In this document: positions 1 through 11,630 of the stretch, piece by piece
How the letters are laid out: each line of letters opens with the position of its first letter
How positions within the stretch are numbered: position 1 is the stretch's first letter
NCBI RefSeq assembly: GCF_937616625.2
Contig: NC_065577.1
Coordinates: forward strand, 2,893,001 to 2,957,000
From: Mercurialis annua
Lineage: Eukaryota; Streptophyta; Magnoliopsida; Malpighiales; Euphorbiaceae
Length of the DNA stretch: 64,000 nucleotides
Direction: 5' to 3'
Translations under genes and position numbers: made by a program
Notes under the pieces: generated by a model
The model's input: only the letters and a program-made list of their open reading frames with translations
Database searches by the model: none
Told to the model about the DNA's origin: nothing

Positions 1-40
1 ATTTTACACAGAAGAAACGAATACAAACCCAGAAAAAAAA

Positions 41-1343
41 ATGAGGAACAAAGCAGCCAGAGAAGCAATAAAAGCCAAGAAATCATTGAAGCTACAAGAA
101 CTGAGACAAAAAGCATTAGAAGAAGAACGCAAACCTCTCTCAGCGGCAATTAAACAAACAGTTATCGGTCACTCCGATATCCGCCGCCACCACCACCACC
201 TCCTCCCTTGCCATGCACCGTGGTCCGGCGTTGTCAACACCAGACTCAAATCCAACGAGAAGCCTCCTGTTTCTTCTCAGTTTTGTAAATTCATCGGCAT
301 TGCAGATGCTCCTATTACTAGCTCTGCAAATCTTGTGTCCAATTTCGTCAAACTTTATAATCGCCAGGTACCCACTTTGTTTTTTGGGTACCCTTTTGTG
401 CTCTCTATCTGGTGGTGTGATAATTATTACAATTGAATGATGGTGGTGTGGTTTGTCGATCGTTTTTGTTATGTCTTCTATATGTTTGATGAATTGCCTC
501 AAAGAAAATTGTGTTAAATGTTTTCTTATTTTTTTTAGCTTAATAGCTTAAAAGATCATGAACTTTAGCGTGTTTTGCAAATTTAACACGAGTTTTCAAT
601 TTTGATATACTAATACACGAACTATTATTTTTAACAATTTTAGACACCTAGCAAATTTCTGTCATAAAAATGACACTGAAATAAATATTGTTCCGGCATT
701 CATATTGGCATTTTTCTGACGGAAAATTCCTGGTTGTCTAAAATTGTTAGTGTCCGAATTTGTCAAAATTGAAAGTTCTTTGTTAAATTTACACAACGTC
801 GTGATTTTTTAAGCTATTAAGCCTTAGTTTTTTTTAGTTTCTCGACCTGCTATGTAACTAGTTCTGATTGCTAATGCCTATGAAAGTCTAGAATTTTATG
901 GTGCTGGTTTTTTTCCTTTGAATTGTGATGGAATTTTTTTGTTTTTGCTTTCTGTTGATGACTTGCAGAACCCGGGGATGGGGAAAGGAGATGACTTTGT
1001 TGAACACGGGAGAAACTATTGGGATCAGAGAGATGTCCAAGGTGCTCTCCAATTAATTGGGACTTCAACTTTACGTGAGTTTAGATATTTTCTGTGCTTT
1101 TCTTGGAGCCATGTTCGTGGGATTAGATATAGAGTAAGAACTTGTAGATTTTCGGTAACTGTAATTGTCGCTTTGACATTGCATATGAGTTATGCGTTTT
1201 TGATGGTCCTATGATTTGCTTCTTTTATGGTTTACGAATTTGTTATCTCTTTGGTTGTTATCTGCTCAGTACAAATATATCCCGTCGCTACCTGTGGTCA
1301 TGCCGAAAGGCGCAATGCTTGTGTACGTAATGCTTTGGACTGA
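41..1343 (+). CDS. Short three-exon gene, possibly SWIB/MDM2-domain-like
   Basis: Exons read by eye: 41-367, 969-1074, 1270-1343, all with GT-AG borders, giving 168 aa. The N-terminus is a basic, probably helical segment (KAAREAIKAKKSLKLQELRQ) followed by a His run. Residues about 70-110 (PPVSSQFCKFIGIADA...VKLYNRQNP) resemble the first half of the SWIB/MDM2 fold found in plant chromatin-associated or organellar SWIB proteins. The expected second half (hydrophobic, ending ...EIAKLLS) is not in the joined frame. In the next frame of exon 2 there is GETIGIREMSKVLSN then a stop, which fits the family better, so either the splice choice differs or the gene is frameshifted. Intron 1 holds a MITE. 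The true 5' end may lie left of the window. Family assignment is inference from weak similarity. Confidence 0.45.
538..823. mobile_element. MITE in intron 1 of the SWIB-like gene
   Basis: The left end reads GCTTAATAGCTTAAAAGATC and the right end is its imperfect reverse complement (…TTTTTTAAGCTATTAAGC). The similarity continues inward for about 60 bp (GTGTTTTGCAAATTTAACAC on the left; GTGTAAATTTAACAAAG on the right strand). A TTA trinucleotide flanks the left end and CTTA follows the right end, so a 3-bp target duplication is possible but not exact. No coding capacity. The superfamily is undecided. Confidence 0.7.
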
Positions 1344-1667
1344 GCAGATCCTTTGATTTAGGCATCATCCTTGGGGTTATATCTCATATCATGTCAAATA
1401 ATCAACACATCCAAAATGGTCACGCTGTAAGGTGCTACTCCAACAATAGTTTTACTGGTATGATAATTGTATTAACTTTGAAAACAATTGTTTGAAGCTA
1501 ATTGATAAAATCTAACAAGTTGATAGATCTAATGGATAAAAAAAGTTAATCTTCATATCAATTGTACAATGCCGGAAAGTTAAGGAGATAAATTGATAAT
1601 TTAGACTATTTACACATTATCCTTCAGCCTATCATTACAGAACAACATTTACTAGGAGAAAATCTAG
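1344..1667. other. Intergenic, no gene seen
   Basis: Short spacer between the SWIB-like gene (+) and the convergent small ORF (-). AT-rich with no recognisable motif. It probably holds both 3' UTRs. Confidence 0.5.
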
Positions 1668-1931
1668 CTAGCCCCAGCAGCTAAGTTCGAGGGTGTCTTC
1701 GAACCTTTTTCCCGAAGCAGAATCTTCAGCAGCCGAAGAAGGATCAACAACGGACGGTAATGATTCTCCCTTCTGAATCTGATGTGTTCTTTTGAAGATG
1801 GCATTGTCTTGTTGGATCCATTTCCCAAATAAAGATGGATAAACAGTTGTTTTTGCTGCTGAAGGAGAAAGATTTGGTGAAGCAGTTTTGAAGTGAGTTG
1901 ACAGAAGTAGCATTGCTGCTGTAGGAGCCAT
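1668..1931 (-). CDS. Small uncharacterised protein, 87 aa
   Basis: Single-exon frame starting MAPTAAMLLLSTHFKTASPN and ending FEDTLELSCWG. I do not recognise the family. It has a short hydrophobic N-terminus (weak for a signal peptide), a Ser/Pro/Ala-rich stretch (SPSAAK), a central KWIQQDNAIFKRTHQIQKGE segment and an acidic Ser-rich tail. Support for a real gene: the start sits in a good plant context (catcaATGGCT) and a TATAAAT box lies about 54 bases upstream. Evidence against: it is short and no homolog can be named. An unannotated small peptide gene or a chance frame are both possible. Confidence 0.45.
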   Translation of the reverse strand: MAPTAAMLLLSTHFKTASPNLSPSAAKTTVYPSLFGKWIQQDNAIFKRTHQIQKGESLPSVVDPSSAAEDSASGKRFEDTLELSCWG

Positions 1932-1984
1932 TGATGAATGTTATTCTAATATGATAATACTACTATTAATAGAAATATGAGCAA

Positions 1985-1991
1985 ATTTATA
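1985..1991 (-). promoter_or_regulatory. TATA box of the 87-aa ORF
   Basis: TATAAAT on the minus strand, 54 bases upstream of the ATG at 1931. This spacing is normal for a plant core promoter with a short leader. Confidence 0.5.
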
Positions 1992-2978
1992 GTGTATTGG
2001 TAAGTTTGGATATAAACTGGTGAAGAAATTCTGTGGGTTCAGTCAATTGTTTTTGTTGTTGGTAATAGAGAACTACTACCAACTAAACTATGGGTCCAGA
2101 CATTTTACTCCTACAATACCACATTTCATCAGTGTTTTAAGAACCGGAGCTGGTTCAACCGGTTTGATCGGATTTCGGGTCACCTTTTTTTATTCGTACT
2201 TGAGACTAAAAGAATTTAACCCAAATTATATAAAATTATATAAAATTCAGAATTATTATATTATAGTAGCTATACTTTAATCAATTAGTTAATCTTTTTT
2301 ATTTTAAGATTTATATAAAATAATGTTTATTTTCTAAAAAAAATTAAATCATTTTTCTTAAACAAAGATAATGAAAATTATTTTATATATCTAACATGAC
2401 CCAATTTATTTACGCTTTAAATATAATAAATATTTAAAAAATAAATATATTATATCATTTAACTTATTAACAACTAATCGAATATCAAAATATTGATTTT
2501 TTTAATTAAAAATATTCCTTTTAATATTTTTACAAAAATGTTTTATTATAAAAATGTTACAAAAATTGTGTCAAAATATGAAACTAAAAAGCTACCAGAA
2601 AGCTAATAAAAACATAGTAAAAGCAACTAATAAACTACTACAAATCCATTAAAGAGTGTAATTTGTTAATGAAAAAATTTAAAAACATTTTTTCATTTTA
2701 AAAAAGAAAAGGAACATTTTGTAAACATTGTGTCCTAAAAGGGCATTTTTCAAAAAGGAAAAATCAAAATATTTGGAAAGGGTGGCCATTGGGCCTATAA
2801 ATTGTCTGTTTAAGACAAGGGCCCACATTATATCAGATTCAAGAAAGCCCAATATATAATCCAACAACCCAATAATCCAGCTCAACTAACAACTTTACCA
2901 ATATATCCTTGGCTTCTTCAACAATCTTTTCCCTCCATTTCTACTCACCAGCTCAACATTCTCCTTCACTCTTCAAAA
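1992..2978. other. Intergenic, TERT upstream region
   Basis: AT-rich spacer. Around 2133-2180 there is an ACCGG...GGTTCAACCGG stretch like the dispersed CCGGTT repeat seen again near 47.4 kb. The last 100 bases before TERT are pyrimidine-rich (CTTCTTCAACAATC, CTCCTTCACTCTTC), consistent with a plant 5' leader. I see no clear TATA box close to the TERT start. Confidence 0.5.
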
Positions 2979-5900
2979 ATGGCGAAGAAACGAAAAATAG
3001 TTCCAGTAGTCCTCTGGAGACTCTTCGGTGACCGTGCCCGCACTCTATCATCCACAATCACATCGTTAACTCCACAATCACACGGCACAGAAGACGCCAC
3101 GTCATTTCTACTCCATTCACGTGATGATCCTATTAACTACATTAAGCTTCTTCATCACTGCTTCGTCGTTCTAGATCGCAACGCGCCTCCGTTTGTCGCC
3201 GTTAAACGTCGCCTGCTTGATAATCGGTCACAACATGAGGTGACAGTCACTGACTTTTACTTACTTAACACGGTGCCGTTTTATTTGTGCTCTGTACTGT
3301 ACGGTTATATTGGCTTTAATTGTGTTGTTGTTTTGTTTTTCAGATTGTGGTTAGTATTATTGAAATGATGATTACCGAGAGATTAACTTCTAGTAATAAT
3401 GTATTATGCAGTGCTTATGATAAGGTAAGGTCGTTTGATTTATTTATTTTCTATTACGGTTTTCTTGAAATGTGTAAATATGTTGAACTAGTAGAATAAT
3501 GTGTTTATTTTGGTATGAAGTTGTGCATTTAGATAGTCTAAGACTGTATAAAATTTAATTTTTTGATTAAGTGCCAATTTGCCTCTCAACTTGCAAGAAA
3601 TGGTTGATTAGTACAATTTTTAACTTTATGATCAGTTTAGTCCTAAACTTGTTTTTTTTTTATCAATTTATCCTATTTTTACACCTAGTGCAGCTCCGAT
3701 AATAATATCATGCTAAAATGGGACAAATTGATTTTAACTTAACTTCCAATTGGTATTGATTTTTAATTTTATGGTCAATTTAGTACTTCATCTTGCAAGA
3801 AAAGTTCAATTAGTACTGATTTTTAATTTTATGGTCAATTTAGTCCATTTGGATATATTTTTTTATATTAGTTTACCTTATTTTTACACGTAATTCGGGA
3901 CGTGTTGTGCATCTCCGATAATAATTATTATGCTAAAATTAGACAAATTGATTTAAAAAAAATAAATTTATGACTAAATTGACCATAAAGTTAAAATATG
4001 TGCTAATTGAGCATCGTTGCAAGTTGAGGGTGTGAATTGTTACTTAAGCGGAAAGTCTATATATCATAGAGTTCTATTCTTTCGTTTTAAAAGAAATCAA
4101 GTGAGTATTCTGTCATGCAAATGACATGATTTTGCAAGAATACAAAGATTGAATTGATGTCTTGCACTTTTGTTTGTTTGTTTCACACAATGTAAAAAAA
4201 AAAATACAATGCATTTTCAAATCATCCAAAAGGAAAAGGAGGAAAATGATATGATTCTGTTTCCTTATTTATTTTAGTTACTGAAGGGTGTTTTGTACAT
4301 TTGTTACAGCTTGCTCATTCAAGTCCTTTTGTAGAGCTTTTGACATCTTTAGCATGGAATCTCTTGTTGAAAAGGGTATGGTGTAGGTTCCTTCTTTTTT
4401 ACTCATTGTGATCACTATCAAATTAAAATTGACAAGGTCCGGTCTTTCTGTTGCAAAATTTCAGGTGGGATATGACCTCATGGTTTATCTTCTAAAGCAT
4501 GCTTCCATATTTATACCACTTCCTCACAACAGACATTGTCAAGTGGCAGGTCCACCTGTCAATGTTTTGGCCCTTAACTTGCTCAAGAATGCAGCTGACG
4601 CACGATGCCAGGATCCGCCTGGCATCCATTTAGGTAATTCAGTATCGGGATACTATATCTTTTGATTTTCTAGTGCAGTTGATACATACATAGTTTTAAA
4701 GAAAGTTAGAATGAACATATAGGTGTAGTTTCTTGTTTTCTGTTAGAAAAAAACAATTCATTCATGTTTTTCGTGCTTTTGGAATTCCATCTGGTACTAT
4801 TAAGGTTGATTTAATTTATTCGTACCTTCATAGCTGAATATCGTAATTGATGTCAAACTTTTTTTGTGTGTTACTAGGACACAAGAAAAAGAGAAAGAGG
4901 GCCTATAATGCTAGTCTAACTTCTGACATGCAGCAAAACAATCTTCTTTGCGTTACGGATTGTGTAGGCTGTGCTAGTTGTAATGTTAGTTATATAAAGC
5001 CTTTAAGCAGGCATGCTGGAAACAAAAATGGCGAGAAAGGTGTCAATGAAGCAGCTGCGTCAACAACTGGAGTTGATTCTACCGAGTATGAAGCACATCC
5101 AAAAGAAGGATTAGTGAAATTGCGAAAGCGTTCAAGGCCTTTTAGGTGGCGGCGCTGTAAGAAGCACAAGTATTCAGATTTTAGTGAAAGCATTAGTATG
5201 CCTATCGACACGGATCCTGCTGATAGATGGAGTGGGATGAGTGCTGTTGAAGCAGGTTCAGCATTCTCTGGAGCTTGTACGGTGAACTATGAAGGGTTCT
5301 CAGTTAAAAAGCCTCAAGGTCTAAATCAAGTGATGACAAAGGCAAAGCCTAAAGGATTGTCAAGATTATTTTGGGGACAGTGCTGTAAAAAGCGCAAGCA
5401 TTTAGATGTTGAAGAAGCCAGTGAAGACTCCTCTTACTTAATGGGCGGCACTGACAATGAAAGAATACCTAGGAGACTTCAGTGTGAGCTTAAGAAAATT
5501 AGAAGTCATTCCCATGATAAGGTCGTTTCTAAACAGAACTATGAGATGATAACTTTAATTTTGTTATCATTTTTCTCCATGGATTTTTTCAATATTCTGT
5601 TTTTGAAGTGCAGATGCCTCAACGGTGCACTTGTTGTCTTATATTTCAAGATGCCTCTTTAGTCAACAAAGGTGCACAGGTTAATAGGCAACACATGTTT
5701 TATAATCTGGAGCAGTCTTCATCAGCTCTCCCAAGAGAGCGTATCCTTTAGCATGCTCTCCGATTGTAGTGCGCAAATCGTGTGCGCGTCATTCTTTTAA
5801 TACTTACTTTCATGGTGTCATTGCTTACTCTTTTGGTTCTTCAATTAGCAGAAAGAAGTTTATTTCAAGTAAAATTTTGCAGTATCAATCTCAATTTTTT

Positions 5901-8900
5901 ATTTGGAAGTATTTTAGTTGTCCATAAACACAGTATAACACTAAAATTGTGCTGTTTTAAAAGTTTATACTCCCAGTGCCTGTTTTATTGGTTATTAAAA
6001 AGACAAAAGCTGTGTGCAATCTTCACATTATTCAGATGAATTAAATCGCGTGAGGCCAAATTTTGCTGGTTCGAAGATTCTTGTTGGGAGTATATTTGGC
6101 TTATCCACTGTGAATACAAATGCTCCATCAGAGCAATGCTGCCACCGTAGCGGCTTCTGTCTCGTTGGCTCTGCATGCCTGTAAGCTGTGGTTTCACATG
6201 CAATACTTGGAATTTTATGAACTTAAATTTTGTTTCTTTTATTAATTTCAAATGTCCCTCTCTTTTTTGCTTTAATTTCTAGGTATCATTCACTTATTAA
6301 GTGCCTCAAGATTCTTATACGTCATACTCGTTACTACAAGAAATTGCAATTGTTGGATAAGCATTGCACTGTTTCATCAACGACTAACCTTAGCAATCAA
6401 AATTTGAGCGCAGTGTATGAGGTTAGTGATCAATGTGGGAATCATACGCAGGGTTAAAGCATTGATTTGTAGTTTATGTACTATTATGTTTTTCAACAAA
6501 AACTGAAATGCTTGGCTAATAAAAAAATTTCAGGAGAATGTACCAGAGAAGGGAATATCCAAGAAATCTCGCAGTGTTAGTACTGAACATGGCGAACGAA
6601 CTTTAAGTTCTGGGAATCCTCAGACTGAGTTAGTTAAGTCACACTGCACGAAAAGTCAGGTGGTTTCATTTATATGGGCTATCTGTAGAAAAATTGTTCC
6701 TCAAGATTTGTTAGGTACTCCTTCCAATTGGAGAATCTTAAGACGAAATATTTCCAAGCTCATTCAGCTAAGAAGATTTGAAAAAATTTCAATTAAACAA
6801 TGTATGCATAAATTAAAGATATCAGAGTTCCCATTTCTGTCAGATAAGCATTCCTTATGCTGTCTAGATGCTGGGGTGCTTAGCAATGTACGAAGACAGA
6901 ATTCAGAAGCACGGCAGGGACTGGGTCAATTGAATGATGCCGCAAGTAATCTGAAACAGCTGCTTTTAGAGAAATGGATATTCTGGTTTTTTTCATGTTT
7001 GGTTGTGCCACTGCTTCAAGCCAACTTTTATGTCACTGAAACTGGGCATGATAAACAAGATGTCTTTTATTATCGGAAGTCAATTTGGGAGGAGTTGAAA
7101 AATATAACAATTGCTGGCTTGAAAGACCAGAACTACCAGCACTTAGATCGTAGTGATGTTAGAAGAATTATAGGCCATAGATTATTTGGGTTCTCAAAGC
7201 TTAGACTTCGCCCGAAAGAGAATGGAGTAAGGATGCTTGCAAATCTCAAAGCGCCATCTAGAATGCATGTTGAAGAATTCTCTTCTACTGGCGTACCAAG
7301 AAAAGCTCAATCATGGTCTAAACTGGTTAAGTGCAAGAATTTCAAACCCGTAAATTATGTTCTTCGGGATACATATGCTGTTCTAAAAGGTACACTGTCG
7401 AAAGAACCAGAGAAGCTAGGGTCATCGGTATTTGACTACAATGATATCTACAGAAAGCTATGCTTGTTTATTATTGGCCTGAAGAATGGATCAAATACTA
7501 TTCCTAATGTTTACATTGTTATTTCGGATGTATCAAAGGCATTTGATTCCATTGATCAGAATCAGCTGCTTAGAGTAATGAAAGAAGTTTTCCATGAGGA
7601 TGTTTATCATCTGCAACAGTCTTCTCAAGTCGTCTGCACCAAGAAGTCTTTCTGGGTTCATGAGAATCTTACTTTAAAAGATACAGATAGCGTTACTAGT
7701 CTAACAACAATGAGTTCTTCTGCTCGTTTTGGTTCGCTGCATAATGTGCTAATTAATCAGGTAACTGAACTGAAATTCTGTATTGATTTTATCACTCCTC
7801 AATCCTCATTAATGGGGCTTCATGAACTCAACTGCTGTACAAAATTATTGACGTAGTATTAAGTTTGAGGCTACTCAACCATAGTGTATGCTGAACAATT
7901 TCATGTTTGCCCATAGACACAGAGATAGAGGCATCTGTGAAAATTTTAACTGTGCAGTATTGCCTACATCTCTATCGGGTTAGAAGCTTAGGAAAACACT
8001 TTTCCCTTAAAAATATTCATGTTTTGATTAGAAAAAACATATATGTAGTGTACAATTTAATAAGTTGTAATATTAAATTCTATCATAATAATTAGCATAG
8101 GATGACGCCTTATCTTCACATTGTTGTATATTTTTCTTAGTAAACTTTCTTTTCTTGTCATGTCATTATACTTAATACACTCACAAGCACATACATACAA
8201 ATTTATATATTTTCCGTCGGAGACTAACTGCTGTTGATTGCTTGTGATTTTGTAGGGGTATAATCGGTATATGAAGAAGAAGGACATTCTATTCAATCTT
8301 AAACAGCATGTGAAGCAAAATGTGTTGCTGTTGGATAAAATATTTTACTTGCAAGGCATAGGTATACCTCAAGGAAGTATTTTGTCTACTTTGTTGTGCT
8401 CAATATATTATGGTCACCTTGAGAGGCATGAGCTTTTCCCATTTATTCAGAAAACTTGTGGAGCTACTGTTGATGATTTATCTAGAAGATGCAACTCTTG
8501 TGATGCTTCGGCTGCAAGAAATAGCTGTGAGGATAGCGTTGTTTCATCTCCTTCTCATATCCTTATGAGGCTGATTGATGACATGTGCTTTATATCAACC
8601 TCAGAACAGCAGGCTAATAGCTATTACAACAGGCTAAAGATCGGATTTCAGGGTTACAACTGCTATATGAATGAGAAAAAGTTTTGTCTTAGTTTTCGAC
8701 CTGAGAACGAGCCACAGCTTCTGTTGAACAGAGTTTATGTCGGTGAGGATGGCATTTCGTTTCTTCGATGGAGTGGCTTGCTTCTTAATCCTTCCACTTT
8801 AGAAGTTCAGGCGGATTACACAAGGTTATTTCTTAAGCATTCCATACTATCTGTTATTACTACATTGCACAAAAACAGATGTAGAAATGAAAAACATCAA

Positions 8901-10901
8901 AACAGAAACAGGAAAATAATATTTTTTACACTAAGTTATAAAATATTAACTTTAGGAATTTCAAAAGCATTTGAAAGGCTTAAATATAAATCTCAATAAG
9001 TTTTTGTGCAATAATAAGCTGTTGAAATCTCTATGGCGGTGTTTTTGGTTTATTAATTTCATTGGGGACTGGCTGAATAATCTACCTGTCAAATGCTAGA
9101 GTTAGTAAAAATTCAGTTAAACTGAATTAATCAATCTATTTCGGCTATTTAGTTTCATTTGATTAGTTCGGTCAGTTCGGTTAATATTTTTTTGATTCGG
9201 TTATGATTAAGAGTTTTAAAAAAATATTAACCAGTTTAACTGAATTAACCGACTAATTAAGTAATTTCAGTTTTATATTTTTAAGAATTCTGTTAATTCG
9301 GATTAATTCGGTTAGTTTGATTAAAGAAATTTGGTTAAATCAGCTAGTCTTTAACCCAAATTACCATCTTTTTTACCACCATACTATCAGCTTTATTTCT
9401 TTGATCAATTCCTCTGCTTATTGCTCAGCATGTTCAAATCAGAAATTGTTTCCAATTCACTGTACAGGTATCTGAACAGTCATTTGAGGTCATCTCTTAC
9501 TGTCTCCTGGGAAGACAAACCTGGTCGGCGACTGAAGGAAAAGCTGTGCGCCTTCATGAGACCGAAGTGTTATCCCATATTCTTTGATTCAAATATCAAC
9601 TCAGGAAATGTGGTTAGATTAAATATCTATCAATCATTTCTGTTATGTGCAATGAAGTTTCACTGTTATGTTTCTGAGATATACAGCTTCAAGCTGCACC
9701 CAAGGTTTCATTTAGAAATCATCGACAAGTCCTTCAGGTGTGTTTAACTTACCTTACCTCACATTCTTTTCTGCACAACATATTTTCTTCTTGGGAGTTT
9801 CTATGTGAAACTTGAACTAGTTTTGTTTCGAATTAAATGCAAATAAAATCATGAACTGTATTACAATTTCAACAAAAAAAATAAGTTTAAGCAATTTGAC
9901 GTGTGAAACTTTTTCTTACGGTTTGAATCATAAATTAGAAGTTCGATTAATCAGTGCTGAAATGGATGTCAGAACCAAAATTATCATGTCTTTCATTTAT
10001 GGATTTCAGCATTCCATATTAATACTGATTGATTGAATTTTTAATTGGTAATTTGAATGGTAGAAAATGGAAGTCTGTGTTTCGAATTGCAAAAATGAGA
10101 ATTCGTATTAAAATTGCAAAACGTGTCAGAGTTTATGATTTATTTGTATTTAAGTCTTTTGTTTTTATTCTTGTATTTCCTTTTAAATTTAGTTCTTTTC
10201 AATTTTCACCAATTTTTTATATTTTTATTAGTTTAACCCGACTATTTCGGTCGGTTCAGTTTTATTTTTTAAAATTTTGGTGATTTTTTGCTCTGTTTCA
10301 ATTAATTTGGTTCATTCGATCAATTTGGTTAAAAGAACTAAACTAATTTGGTACGTTTTAACTGAACCAACGGAATGCTCATCCTAATGTGTATGCTGTT
10401 ACCATACCGTTTATTTGTAGATCTTGGCATTCCATTTCAGCACCGACTGATTGGAGTTTTAATCGGTGATTCTAATTGCAAAAGAAAATGAAAGTTTGTA
10501 TTTTGAATTATAAAAATGAATTTTCATGGGTGATTCGAATTGGAAAACAACAAAAATCTGTTTATCAAATTATTAAAATTAAAATTCCGTGTTACACTCA
10601 TTTGTGCTGATTGTTCACTGATTACAGATATATGTATGCACTTATTAAGAAATCGATGCGTCCTATGCGTACCGGCTCTCAATTCCGTCCGATTCTGAAA
10701 TTGGAGGCCGGAGAAGTTGAGTGGCTCGGATTAAATGCTTTCGTCAAAGTGTTGAATCGGAAGCAATCCCGGCATCAAGAGTTGCTGCCTTTGTTGAAGT
10801 CGAAGCTGTTAGCCCATACAATTAATAGGAATGTATCTTCTCAGCTTCAGTATGCAGTTCAAAGTTCACATTCCTCGGTCATGTGGAAAATCAAATATTA
10901 G
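2979..10901 (+). CDS. TERT: Telomerase reverse transcriptase, complete, 12 exons
   Basis: Exons by eye: 2979-3239, 3344-3424, 4310-4375, 4465-4633, 4878-5521, 5614-5740, 6036-6180, 6283-6421, 6534-7760, 8256-8824, 9468-9737, 10628-10901. All are GT-AG and in phase, and they join to 1323 aa without a stop. TERT copies the telomerase RNA template onto chromosome ends in the nucleus. Visible order: TEN-like N-terminus (VPVVLWRLFGDRAR); a long basic linker with several Lys/Arg clusters (KKKRKR, RWRRCKKHK, CCKKRKH); RNA-binding region from about aa 587 (VVSFIWAICRKIVP); T motif about aa 700-735; motif 1 (LRPKENGVRML); motif A with Asp876 (VISDVSKAFDS); motif B' (GIPQGSILSTLLC, about aa 989); motif C with Asp1061/Asp1062 (LIDDMCF); then motif E (FLRWSGLL) and the C-terminal extension ending WKIKY. 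The polymerase aspartates are all present. Motif C reads DDMCF where DDYLF is usual in plants as I recall them. Twelve exons matches Arabidopsis. Confidence 0.97.
3567..4047. mobile_element. MITE-like inverted-repeat element in TERT intron 2
   Basis: The left end (TTAAGTGCCAATTTGCCTCT…CAACTTGCAAG…) is matched inverted by the right end (…CTTGCAACT/CAAGTTGAGGGTG…CTTAA) for about 80 bases. Inside, a segment around TTTTTAATTTTATGGTCAAT is directly repeated at about 3750-3850. No coding capacity, and the target duplication is unclear. It lies wholly in intron 2, so the coding sequence is unaffected. Confidence 0.65.
9100..9340. repeat. Degenerate TTCGGTTAA-type repeat in TERT intron 10
   Basis: Many diverged copies of TTCGGTTA/ATTCGGTTAG/AACTGAATTAA within about 240 bases of intron 10. 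The same kind of sequence recurs in intron 11 (10230-10370). Simple diverged repeat, no coding content. Confidence 0.5.
10008..10535 (+). repeat. Direct duplication inside TERT intron 11
   Basis: The segment from about 10008 (AGCATTCCATATTAATACTG…AATTGCAAAAATGAG) is repeated in diverged form from about 10425 (GGCATTCCATTTCAGCACCG…AATTATAAAAATGAA). Each copy is about 110 bases, 417 bases apart. A third relic may lie near 10520-10600. Confidence 0.55.
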
Positions 10902-11630
10902 AAATTCCAGAAACATATCAAATGGTTAGTGGAAACCGAATGACTTCTTTGCTAAGGAAGCAAGTGAGAAAAGCTATCCATTTCGGGTCAGATATTTCGT
11001 TCCTGGAGTGTCATACTATTCTCATCTTATTTTGTTTGAAAATTTATTTTGTTATTGTTTTATTTTAGTTTACAGTTTAGATATATCTGATCTGTTATTA
11101 GTATATAAATCATTGGTGTCAAAACACTGTCAAGTTTGGCTCGACTTTAAAATCTAAGTATTATTATAAGTATATTTAAAATTATAATGGGTTTAAAGGT
11201 AAATTAACTAAAGCTCTAGGCTCATGAGCTTATCGAGCTAAATATTTTGATATTCAATCAACTAGACAATTAACTCGATGGCTCGAACTTGAGCTCAACT
11301 CGATTTTAAATATTTTCGAGTCAATTGTTAGTTAGTTTGCTTTTTAGAAAGTAATTATAATTCTTTCAAAAGCAAAATAACAGTCAAAAAAATGCCTAAA
11401 TCATTTCTTTTCGAATTGACTACTTCAGGTCTACAATTTCAAAATTAAACTAGAAATAACTACTAAGATTATTTACAAAAAAGAAAGTAACACCTAATCT
11501 AATAACCTAAAAGTTGAGAACTAACACAAGCAACAAAGAATGCATAGTAATAAAATCGAAACTTATAAATGAGGATTTACATTTCTTGTGATATGTGATT
11601 GAATCTTTGTACTTATGACTTGTGATTTGT
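10902..11630. other. Intergenic between convergent TERT and spinster-like gene
   Basis: About 730 bases of AT-rich DNA that must hold the 3' UTRs of both genes. Around 11120-11330 there is a degenerate repeat built on GAGCTC/CTCGA (AACTCGAT, CTCGAACTTGAGCTC). No gene seen. Confidence 0.5.

Noticed and set aside
140..502. Minus-strand 120-aa frame over exon 1 of the SWIB-like gene
   Set aside because: Antisense shadow of exon 1; His-rich because of the CAC/GTG run, with no promoter or homology.
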